Assembly (NCBI GenBank): GCA_948144175.1 | Contig: CANXME010002160.1 | Span: forward strand, 186,001 to 250,000 | DNA: 64,000 nucleotides | Direction of reading: 5' to 3' | Origin: Closterium sp. NIES-65 | Lineage: Eukaryota; Streptophyta; Zygnematophyceae; Desmidiales; Closteriaceae | In this document: positions 35,471 through 45,300 of the stretch, in pieces | Position numbering within the stretch: the stretch's first letter is position 1 | How the letters are laid out: every line of letters begins with the position of its first letter | Program-made: the position numbers and the translations under genes | Notes under the pieces: model-generated | Databases searched by the model: none | Told to the model about the DNA's origin: nothing | Seen by the model: only the letters and a program-made list of their open reading frames with translations

Positions 35471-38400
35471 CCGACCTCCTTGGTCTTGAGTCGGTCGGCG
35501 CGGCGTCTGCCCCTAGCGGGAGACGCCGCCCTGGCAAGGGCAAGGGGGACAAGGGCGCGGGTGGAGCTGGCGGGGGCGGTGGAGGTGGCAGTGGCGGTGG
35601 CGGAGGGAGTGGGGGTGGCGGTGGGAGTGGTGGTGCGGGTGGTGGTGGTGGTGGCGGCAGCGGAGGCGGCGGCGGTGGCGGCGGCGGCGGTGGGAGCGGA
35701 GGCGGCGGTGGTGGCGGAGGTGGAGGCGGCGGTGGCGGAGGAGGTGGAGCCGGTCGAGGTAGTGCCCCGCAGCGGAGCGGCTCTGGTGGTGGTCAGCGCC
35801 AGCAGCAGCAGCAGCAGCAGCGTTCTCGGGACATGCCCCCGCCTCAGCAGCTCCGTGAGAGGTACACGCAGCGTTAGCGTGGTGGGGGTCTTGGCCCGTG
35901 CACCTACGTTCTTCGTTCCGGCGACCGCGCAGGTGAGCAGTGTGGGGGTGCCCACTCCACCCAGCGCTGCTTTGGCCGCCTGACGGACGCTTGGCGTCAG
36001 CAGTTCCCCGAGGCTAGTGAGATTCCCCGATGGGGAGAGCTGTCTAGGGCTGGCGTAGCGATCTTTGATCTTGACTTTGATGCTATCCTTGCTGCCATGT
36101 ATGCTGTGACTATTAGTGATGAGGGTGACTGTTACCGGTGTTTCCCGCCCGACCCGGGCATTGGTACTGCTGCGCTAGGTGCTTGTGAGGCTACTACTCT
36201 AGGTGCTAGTGCGTCTGCACTCTCAGGTACTGGTGAGGCTGCGCTCTCAGGTACTGCATCGGCTTCGGCCTCCCTCACCTTCACACTTGACTCAGGGGCT
36301 TCTCGCTCCTTCTTTCAAGACCGCACCACACTCACGCCGCTTGGTCGGCCGATTGCAGTCTCCCTGGCTGACCCCTCTGAGGGTCCTGTCCTCTCTCACT
36401 TCTCCACTGTCCTCCCGTGTCCGGCTGCCCCCTCGGGCACCCTGTCGGGTCTGTACCTCCCCTCGTTCTCGACGAACTTGGTGAGTGATGCTGACCTGCA
36501 GGATGCGGGGGCTCACCAGTTTACTCCTGCGAGTCAGCGGGTGACCCACTGCTCGGACGCCCGCACAGGCCGACACCTAGCCACGTTTTCGCGTCGGCCC
36601 GGGTCGAGTGTCTACACCCTGACCACTGAGTCTCCTCGAGTCCCTGCGTCTGGCCAGGTAGCTGCGTCGGGTCAGGTGTTTGCTACTGCGTCCAGGTCTG
36701 GTCCTGAGTCTGCCCCCTGCTCATGTCGCCTCCTATCTCACGAGACGCTCTTGTGGCACCACCGTCTTGGCCACCCCTCCTTGCCTCGTCTTCGGGGCAT
36801 GGCTTCCCGTGTCCTTGTCTCTGGTCTCCCCCGGTCTCTCCCTCCCCTTCTTTCGGGGCCAGGACCTTCCTGTGTCCCCTGTGTCGAGGGTCGGCTCCGG
36901 AATGCCCCTCACTCCTCCCAGTTTCCCCCGACAGAGGCTCCTCTGCAGACGCTTCACATGGACGTGTGGGGCCCGGCCCGCGTCCGTGGACAGGGTCACG
37001 AGCGCTACTTCCTGCTGGTGGTTGACGACTACTTGCGTTACACCACAGTCTTCCCCTTGCGCAGCAAGGGTGATGTCACTGAGGTGTTGATCGACTGGAT
37101 CCGCGCAGCTCGTCTCCAGCTCAGGAGGAGCTTCGGCTCGGACTTTCCTGTTCTGCGTCTGCACTCTGACCGAGGCGGAGAGTTCTCCTCTGGCCTTCTG
37201 CGAGCCTACTGTCGTGCACGAGGCATCCGCCAGACCTTCACGCTTCCGGACTCTCCACAGCAAAATGGGATTGCTGAGCGCCGCATTGGCATGGTCATGG
37301 ACGTCGCTCGTACGTCCATGATGCATGCGGCTGCCCCCCATTTTCTGTGGCCGTTTTCGGTGAGGTACGCGGCGCATCAGCTCAATCTTCACCCCAGGGT
37401 CTCCCGGCCGGAGACCTCCCCAGCTCTGCTGTGGACGGGGAAGGTCGGCGATGCGTCTCCGTTCCGTGTCTGGGGATCTCGGGCGTTTGTCCGCGACTTG
37501 TCTGCGGACAAGCTGTCCCCTCGTGCTGCTCCCTGTGTCTTCCTAGGCTTCCCCCCTGACGCGCCAGGGTGGCAGTTCTACCACCCCTCCTCTCGCCGTG
37601 TTCTGTCCTCACAGGACGTTACGTTCGACGAGTCCGTCCCCTTCTACCGCCTCTTCCCCTACCGCACTCCTTCCCTGCCCCCGCCACCGCACTTCCTTGT
37701 GCCAGGTCCCCCCCCGGTAGACCCCCTTCCCCCTCAGGGTCCTGCCCCTTCAGGTGTGTCCCAGGTAGATGCAGTCGAGCCGGTCGAGGTTGCTGGTGAC
37801 TCAGGTACTGCTGGGGGTGCTGAGCCTGGGGGTGCTGAGCCTGGGGGTGCTGACTCTGGGGGTGCTGAGTCTGGGGGTGCTGAGCCTGGGGGTGCTGAGC
37901 CTGGGGGTGCTGCCTCTGGGGGTTCTGAGCCTGGGGGTGCTGAGCATGGGGGTGCTGACTGTGGGGGTGCTGCGCGCGTGGGTGCTGAGCCTGGGGGTGC
38001 TGAGCCTGGGGGTGATACGTCTGGAGCTGCTGAGCCTGGAGGTGTGGAGCATGCGGCCACTGGACCTCCCCTTGTGGCGTCTGGCGGTGCTGGGCCTGGA
38101 GGTTCTCCGGGTGTTTCGTCTCGGCGGGAGCCACTCTCTCCACAGGAGTTGCGTGAGTGGTTTGCTCGCCGCTGGAGGCGTACTGCTGGAGCTGGCGCTT
38201 CTTCGGCCGCTGAGGGTGCTGGTGCCGCCGGTCCCGGAGCTGCTGGGCCTGCTGGGCCTGCTGGTGCCGTCGTCGACTTTGCTGCTCGCTGTCGTCTAGA
38301 CTACGCTGCTAGTCTTTTTGCTGAGTCTGCGTCTGTCTGTCCTCCGTCCGTCGGGGGTGAGTGTGCTCTTGGCACGGACGTCCTTGAGGACAGGCAGGAG

Positions 38401-39620
38401 GAGTTTCAGTGTCTGGCTGCTGCTTCACCTCATCTCGCGTCTGTACTGCTTGCCCCTGAGGGAGACCCGGATGCACTAGACATCCCGACTCCGCGCTCTT
38501 ACGCGGAGGCCGTAGAGGGTCCCTACTCCTGTCAATGGCAGGCAGCTTTAGATGCAGAGATGGCTTCCTGGAAGTCCACAGGCACCTACGTTGACGCGGT
38601 TCCCCCTCCTGGGGCGAACATCGTCAGTGGGATGTGGATCTTCAGGGTGAAGCGGCCGCCGGGCTCTCCACCTGTCTTCAAGGCGCGGTACGTGGCTCGT
38701 GGCTTCAGTCAGCGGCAGGGAGTTGACTACTTTCAGACCTTCTCTCCCACCCCGAAGATGACCACTCTTCGGGTGCTGCTGCACATAGCCGCTCAGCGCG
38801 ACTACGAGCTGCACTCTCTTGACTTCAGCACTGCTTTCTTGCAGGGTAGCCTGCACGAGGAGATCTGGTTGTGCCGTCCACCTGGCTTCACTGGGACTTT
38901 CCCTCCTGGCACCCAGTGGAGCCTCCGATGGCCAGTCTACGGTCTCTGTCAGGCACCGCGTGAGTGGCACGACACACTGAGGACTACACTTGCGACTCTT
39001 GGGTTTGCTCCCTCTACTGCTGACCCGTCGTTGTTTCTGCGCACCGACACTTCTCTGCAGCCGTTCGACATCCTCGTGTACGTCGACGACTTGGTCTTTG
39101 CCACAGCGGACACTGCTGGACTCGCCTACGTGAAGTTCGAGCTGCAGAAGAGACACACGTGCACAGACCTGGGTGAACTACGCAGCTACCTTGGCTTGCA
39201 GATCACTCGGGACAGAGCACGCCGCACCATTACCTTGACTTAGTCACACATGGTGCAGCAGGTCCTTCAGCGCTTCGGCTTCACGTACTCCTCGCCTCAG
39301 GCCACTCCTCTCTATACTCGCCACCCTGCTGACTGACCTTGGAGAGCCGCCTCGTTCTCCTCCAGTGCTGTACGTAGACAACAAGGCCATGCTGGCCTTG
39401 TGTCGAGAGCAGCGCTTGGAGCACAGAACGAAGCACATTGCTCTCCGCTACTTTCTTGCTCGTGAGCTGGAGCAGCGTGGTCAGTTGCGACTTGCGTACG
39501 TGGCCTCTGAGGCCAACACTGCTGATGTTTTCACCAAGGCACTTCTGCCTTGTGATCATCAGCGCTTCTGCACTCAGCTGGGACTTGTCCCAGTCTTGCC
39601 TCACTTGCTCACCTCTTGAC
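35471..39620 (+). pseudogene. C3 gag C-terminus and pol (copia)
   Basis: Resumes with LLGLESVGAAS-type text, a Gly-rich block (35565-35750), the finger (CTYVLRSGDRAGEQC, about 35900-35970), protease FTLDSGASRSFF (near 36285), WHHRLGHPSL (near 36760), integrase with HMDVWGP (36955), HSDRGGEF (37165) and NGIAERR (37265), the EPGGA repeat linker (37800-38045), LSPQELREWFARRWR (near 38130), RT with YVDDLVF (39079-39099) and the end of RNase H (near 39365-39618). Most of pol is open; the copy is broken at a few points. Confidence 0.87.
37800..38045 (+). repeat. 15-bp in-frame minisatellite in C3 pol linker
   Basis: Tandem copies of GGTGCTGAGCCTGGG and variants encode EPGGA-type pentapeptides between integrase and RT, as in C1, C5 and C8. 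Variants include GACTCTGGG and GAGCATGGG units. Confidence 0.85.
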
Positions 39621-39826
39621 CTTACTTGTACTCTTGCATATATATATACCTACTCTTGCTTGTTTAGACTTATATATATATGTCTCCTCCTGCATGTGAA
39701 CTGGCCTTGTGGCCTTGACCTTGTGCTCAGACTGTGTGGTGACGTTGTGATCCACCCTGAGCTTGCTTTGCTTTGCTTGACTGGTCTTGTGACCCCTTGT
39801 TCTCCCCCACTTTGCCTATGGGGGTG

Positions 39827-39957
39827 TGTCAGAACATTATAGCTTATGCTTTTGTGTAGGCTATAGTGGGGTATCCCATAGGGGGTACAACCCAATTAGG
39901 GTTAGTACTTGTACCCACTTCATTCATAGTTCATTCATTCGCGCTCACTTCTTCACA
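39827..39957 (+). repeat. C3 3' LTR (131 bp)
   Basis: Starts TGTCAGAACATTATAG right after the polypurine run and ends CTTCTTCACA. It carries the family core GTAGGCTATAGTGGGGTA (reverse of the minus-strand copies). The T2 LTR resumes at 39958. Confidence 0.85.
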
Positions 39958-40055
39958 ACAGGCGCGTTTGCCTGGGGGGTTATTGGCGCACTGACCCGCT
40001 ACTGAAACAAGCCCTTTTATCCCAATGGTCTAGTGGTTGGGAATCTGACAGCAGG

Positions 40056-40701
40056 CAGTAGGCAGCAGGCAAAGGCAGCTCAGGCAGCGCGCGGGGCAGT
40101 AGCAAGCCGCGCGTAGGCTGCAGCAGCGGGCCACGCGCGAGCTCCTAAGGCAGCTCGCGGGGCAGCAGCGGGCCGCGCGCGGGCTCCTACAGCGGCGTAC
40201 GGGGCAGCAGTGGGCTGCGCGGGTGGCAAACGCGGCGCGCGGGGCAGCAGCGGCCGCGCTAGCGACGGACGCGGCGCGCGGGGCCTAAGCGGGCTGCGCA
40301 CGACGGCGGGCTGCGCGGGCTCGTCGCGGGCTGCCCGAGCGGTGCGCGGGCGACGCGGGCTCGGCGCAGGGTGCAAGCGCGGCGCGCGGCACTGCAGCGG
40401 GCTGCGGAGGCGGCTGCACCAATAGCACGCGCTAAAAATAAAGATACACGCGCGTGCACCCAAGGCGCGCGCGGGCAGCAAGCAAGGCAGGCAGGCAGGC
40501 AGGCAAGGCCGTAGGTAGGCCCTATGATATCAGGAATTTTACCCTGAAATTCCTGATTTTCAGGGTTTTTTTTTTACCTACCCTGAAAATCCAGTGTTCA
40601 GCTTTTCCTAGGGCTGATTTTTCAGCCTTCACATGCCACATGACTCTGAACTTTCAGCAATTTTTTTGAAGTGACACTGATGCCTGAAAGCGAATCCTAC
40701 G
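40056..40701 (-). other. C4 leader segment between T2 and G4
   Basis: GC-rich, with GCAGGCAG repeats at the left (matching 20490-20550 on the other side of T2), GCGCGCGGGGC repeats to about 40480, then AT-rich DNA with imperfect inverted repeats of CCCTGAAA/TTTCAGGG (about 40543-40565) and GCTGA/TCAGC (about 40598-40635). No gene is seen. Its link to C4 rests on the target duplications of T2 and G4. Confidence 0.55.
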
Positions 40702-40706
40702 AGTGT

Positions 40707-41109
40707 TGTGAGAGGACGTCCCCGTTATAATATTTTCTCACTATTATATTTTTCCGTTATCCTATTCTCCCTTTTCTCCTCTTTATTTTGGTCTTTATCT
40801 CATCTCAATCGGCCTACTATTCTATTCTCTAGAGCCTTCTATTTATTTCTCTTATTTACTACTTTTTCCACTGACATACCTATTATACGGCACCGACAGC
40901 GCCGACGGTGGTGTATACGGTGTAATCTGGGCGTAATCCCAAGTGCCAATAGACTTGCGTGCTTATGCGCACTTGTGATTGTAGTATCGGGAAGGGTGTG
41001 TTCCCGAAGGTTCGTTTTATCTCGTTTATCCTTGTACTTTCCGAGTATAAATAGGCCTTGTATTCAGTTTTAGTGTCAAGTTTTCAATTGAGAATTCGAT
41101 CCTGTGACA
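40707..41109 (+). repeat. G4 5' LTR (403 bp)
   Basis: TGTGAGAGGACGTCC to CCTGTGACA. CCGAGTATAAATAGGCC near 41041-41056 is a good TATA box, so transcription probably starts shortly after. Confidence 0.92.
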
Positions 41110-41269
41110 CTTGGTGATCAGAGCCGTTCTCACTCGACAACTCTCGGCTAAGCAGCGGTCGCGGAAAAAATCGCCTCGAAAAACCGCCGGGGGCGACCAA
41201 TTCGACGCCGATTTCTGGTAAGTACCAGTTCCGCGCTTTTCGAATTAACCCCCTCGCGTGGTTTTTGAA

Positions 41270-42006
41270 CAGGATGGGTCGCCGGCGACCAACGACGTTA
41301 CGCAGCAGCTCTTCGCGCAAATCGCCAAGATGGAAGCGGAGATGCGAGCGACGACTAAACGGTCGTGATTAGAGAACGAGCAGATGCGAAACGAACTGCA
41401 GCGCTTTACGCAACTCCTCTCGACTATGAACATTCCTGCTTCAACGACTTCGCAGCAGTCGCAGCGTCAGTTCGAGGTTCCGAAACTTCGCTCGCCGGAA
41501 TCGTTCGACCCTAGCGATCGAAAATCCGACGTCAGGCGGTGGCTCGCGTCGATGGAAATTTATTTCGCGGCGATCGGATGGACGACGACGGAGTACGACG
41601 GCGAGAAAATTCGTCTCGCGACAACGTTGATGCGCGGTCCAGCTCTCGAGTGGCTCGGAAGCAACAGTAGCATTTTCCAGGGCGAAGCCACGTGGCAGCA
41701 GTTCCGGGCAGACCTTCTCAAACGTTTTGAGCCGATTAATTCCACTTATATTGCGCGCGAAAAATTACATCACCATAGGCAATACGGGAGTGTCGCGCAA
41801 TACACGCAGGAGATGGAGGAATTTTATAATCGCATTCCCGACATTACCGAGGGCGAAAAAAATTCAGTCCTACATCCCGGGGCTGAAAACCGACATTCGT
41901 TGCCAGGTTGCAGCAGCGAATTGCAGCAGCTACAGCGAAATCGTATCGGCCGCGGAGCGTTTTGACTTGGTCAACTCCGGGACACGACGACCCCACGTCG
42001 TCGGAT
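41270..42006 (+). pseudogene. G4 gag, part left of C5
   Basis: It encodes a Gln-rich coiled start (TQQLFAQIAKMEAEMRATT), then the gag domain with RSPESFDPSDRKSDVRRWL (near 41490), LATTLMRGPALEWLGS (near 41620) and TWQQFRADLLKRFEPINSTY (near 41690). Matches G2 gag closely. C5 follows with target CACGA (42007-42011); the zinc knuckle lies beyond C5. Confidence 0.85.
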
Positions 42007-42011
42007 CACGA

Positions 42012-42140
42012 TGTGAGAATAAGCGAACAGGAATGAATTGACTAAGGAAAGATTGGATACAAATACAACCCTAGAAACCCTGTACCCCATATGTGCTACC
42101 CCACTATAGCCTACAGAAACTATGTCATATAAATCTGACA
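42012..42140 (-). repeat. C5 3' LTR (129 bp)
   Basis: TGTGAGAATAAGCG to AAATCTGACA; one difference from the partner copy. Closely similar to the C8 LTRs in the second half. Confidence 0.92.
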
Positions 42141-42353
42141 CACCCCCATAGGCAAAGTGGGGGAGAACAAGGGGTCACAAGTCCAGTCAGGTAAAGCAAA
42201 GCAGAGCAAGCTCAGGGTGGATCACAACGTCACCACACAGTCCGAGCACAAGAGCAGGGCCAGAGGCCAGTTCACATGCAGGAGTACAGACATATATATA
42301 TAAAACTAGACAGGCAAGAGCAGGTATATATATATGTCACAGTACAAGTGAAT

Positions 42354-45300
42354 TCAAGAGGAGAGCAAGTGAGGCAAGACAGGCACAAGACCCAGCTGGG
42401 TGCAAAAGCGCTGATGGTCACAAGGCGCGAGTGCCTTGGTGAACACATCAGCAGTGTTGGCCTCAGAGGCCACGTACGCAAGTCGCAACTGACCACGCTG
42501 CTGCAGCTCACGAGCAAGGAAGTAGCGGAGAGCAATGTGCTTCGTTCTGTGCTCCAAGCGCTGCTCTCGACACAAGGCCAGCATGGCCTTGTTGTCTACG
42601 TACAGCACTGGAGGAGAACGAGGCGGCTCTCCAAGGTCAGTCAGCAGGTAGGTGAGCCAGCGAAGCTCCTGTGCAGCCATGGCCCCGGCGTAGATCTCAG
42701 CCTCACAACTGGAGCCGAGAACCGAAGACGAGCGAGTAGACCGCCACGAGACAGAGCCGGAACCAAGGCTGAAGGTGTAACCCTGTGACGACCGCTGCGT
42801 AGCCTGGTCGTCAGCCCAAGAAGCGTCCGCGTGGCCTGTAAGGACCACTGGACTCCGCCCTCCAAGCACTAGCCCCATGCCCGACGTACTGCACAAGTAG
42901 CGCAATACCCTCTTCGCTGCAGCCATGTGCTCTGGTCGGTGTCTCCCAGGAGCAACATAGCGTGCAAGGATGCTCAGAGGGTATGCAAGGTCAGGTCGAG
43001 TGCAGGTCATCAGGTACATGAGGCAGCCAACAAGCTCTGCATACGGACCACTCGACTCTACGGACTCATCCGAAGGCAGAGCTGAGAGTGAGTGGCGAGT
43101 AGGCAGAGGAGTGGCCTGAGGCGAGGAATACGTGAAGCCGAAGCGCTGAAGGACCTGCTGCACCATGTGTGACTGAGTCAAGGTAATGGTGCGGCGTGCT
43201 CTGTCCCGAGTGATCTGCAAGCCAAGGTAGCTGCGCAGTTCACCCAGGTCTGTGCACGTGTGTCTCTTCAGCAGTTCGGACTTCACGTAGGCGAGTCCAG
43301 CAGTGTCCGCTGTGGCAAAGACCAAGTCGTCGACGTACACGAGGATGTAGAACGGCGGCAGTGAAGTGTCGGTGCGCAGAAACAGCGACGGGTCAGCAGT
43401 AGAAGGAGCAAACCCAAGAGCCGCAAGCGTAGTCCTCAGTGTGTCGTGCCACTCACGCGGTGCCTGGCGGAGACCGTAGACTGGCCGTCGGAGGCTCCAC
43501 TGGGTGCCAGGAGGGAAAGTCCCAGTGAAGCCAGGTGGACGGCGCAGCCAGATCCCCTCGTGCAGGCTACCCTGCAGGAACGCAGTGCTGAAGTCGAGAG
43601 AGTGAAGCTCGTAGTCGCGCTGAGCGGCTATGTGCAGCAGCACCCGAAGAGTGGTCATCTTCGGGGTGGGAGAGAAGGTCTGAAAGTAGTCAACTCCCTG
43701 CCGCTGACTGAAGCCACGAGCAACGTACCGCGCCTTGAAGACAGGTGGAGAGCCCGGCGGCCGCTTCACCCTGAAGATCCACATGCCACTGACGATGTTC
43801 GCCCCAGGAGGGGGAACCGCGTCAACGTAGGTGCCTGTGGACTTCCAGGAAGCCATCTCTGCATCCATAGCTGCCTGCCACTGAGAGGAGTAGGGACCCT
43901 CTACGGCCTCCGCGTAAGAACGCGGAGTCGGGATGTCTAGTGCATCCGGGTCTCCCTCAGGGGCAAGCAGTACAGACGCGAGATGAGGTGAAGCAGCCGC
44001 TAGACACTGTAACTCCTCCTGCCTGTCCTCTAGGACGTCCGTGCCAAGAGCACACTCACCCCCGACGGACGGAGGACAGACAGACGCAGACTCAGCAACA
44101 AGACTAGCAGCGTAGTTGAGACGACAGCGAGCAGCAAAGTCAACGAGCTCAGCGACTAGAGGAGACGCAGCAGTGGACTCAAAAGAGGGGTCAGTGACGA
44201 CAGTAGCAAGCAGACGCGTGACAGTAGGACTGGCAGCGCGAAGAGAGTCCGACTCAGGGTCGGCAAGCGCAGGAAGAGAGGACTCAGGAGGAGAAGGCAA
44301 AGGGGCACGCAGAGGAGCAGTGGACGGACGCAGAGACATCCGGTGCGTGCCAGGGACAGGAGGAGGACGCTGACGAGAACCGCGACCACTAGCGCGAGCA
44401 GCACGAACCGGCAACGCGGGACGAGACGCAGGCTCACGACGCTCAGCAAGACCTCCAGTAGGACCAGTGTAAGGAGAGGGAGCAGGCAGAGGAGAGGAAG
44501 GCTCCAACAGTGACTGCGACTGGACAGGCTGTGGACACTCTACCGAAGGAGAAAGACCAAGAACCTGCTGTAGGAGCGGAACGAAGTACGGCCGAGGCCG
44601 CGCGGCAGCTCCAGACTCAGCAGGGACAGCACCAGCACCCTCAGCGACAGTACCAGCGCCACCAACACCTCCAGCGGCAGGACCTCCAGCAGCACCAGCA
44701 GCAGAACCACCGCCAGGACAGACAGCAGTAGTCTCAGCACCAACACCCTCAGCAGCTCCAGCTCTAGTAGGACCCGCAGGCCCAGCAGCTCCGGGACCGG
44801 CAGCACCAGCACCCTCGACGGTCGACGAAGCTCCAGCTCCAGCAGCACTCCTCCAGCGGCGAGCAAACCACTCGCGCAGCTCCTGTGGAGAGAGGGGCTC
44901 CCGGAGAGACGCAGCAGCAGGAGAAACCCCAGGCTCAGCAGCTCCAGACTCAGCACCCCCAGGCACAGCAGCTCCAGACGTAGCACCCCCAGGCTCAGCA
45001 GCTCCAGACTCAGCACCTCCAGGCTCAGCAGCTCCAGACTCAGCACCCCCAGACTCAGTAGCTCCAGCTCCAGTAGGACCCGCAGGCCCAGCAGCTCCGG
45101 GGCCGGCAGCACCCTCAGCAGGCGAAGAAGCTCCAGCTCCAGCAGCACGCCTCCAGCGGCGAGCAAACCACTCGCGCAGCTCCTGTGGAGAGAGCGGCTC
45201 CCGCCGAGTCGGAAGAACCGGAGAGCCCCCAGGTCCAGCAGGCGCAGGCTCCGCACCTCCAGGCCCAGCACCCCCAGGCTCAGCAGCTCCTGACGTAGCA

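Larger units (their letters stand above)
20742..39957 (+). mobile_element. C3: Ty1/copia inside T2, itself split by C6
   Basis: Plus-strand copia: 5' LTR remnant (20742-20852), primer site TGGAATCAGAGCAGG (20853), GC-rich leader, gag from 21860, the C6 insertion (22577-35470) inside gag, gag-pol resuming at 35471, polypurine TGGGGGTG and a full 131-bp 3' LTR (39827-39957, TGTCAGAAC...TTCACA). The LTRs differ at one position over their shared 111 bp. It is the same family as C1 and C8. Broken, with a few breaks besides the nested insertion. Confidence 0.85.
20557..40050 (+). mobile_element. T2: miniature LTR element (TRIM-like) opened by C3
   Basis: A plus-strand relative of T1. The 5' LTR is 20557-20698 (142 bp, TGTCAGTAG...CCGACA), followed directly by the primer site TGGTATCAGAGCGG. 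The 3' LTR tail is 39958-40050, ending CTGACA. The target duplication GCAGG flanks both ends. All between 20742 and 39957 is copia C3 with its own inserts, so T2 itself contributes only a few hundred bases. The two LTRs are not both complete; the compared parts differ at about three positions. Confidence 0.8.

Noticed and set aside
39620-39826. An envelope-like extra gene between RNase H and the 3' LTR of the copias
   Set aside because: Only about 200 bp separate pol from the polypurine tract in C1, C3, C5 and C8, and no transmembrane open frame is present. These are ordinary copia elements.
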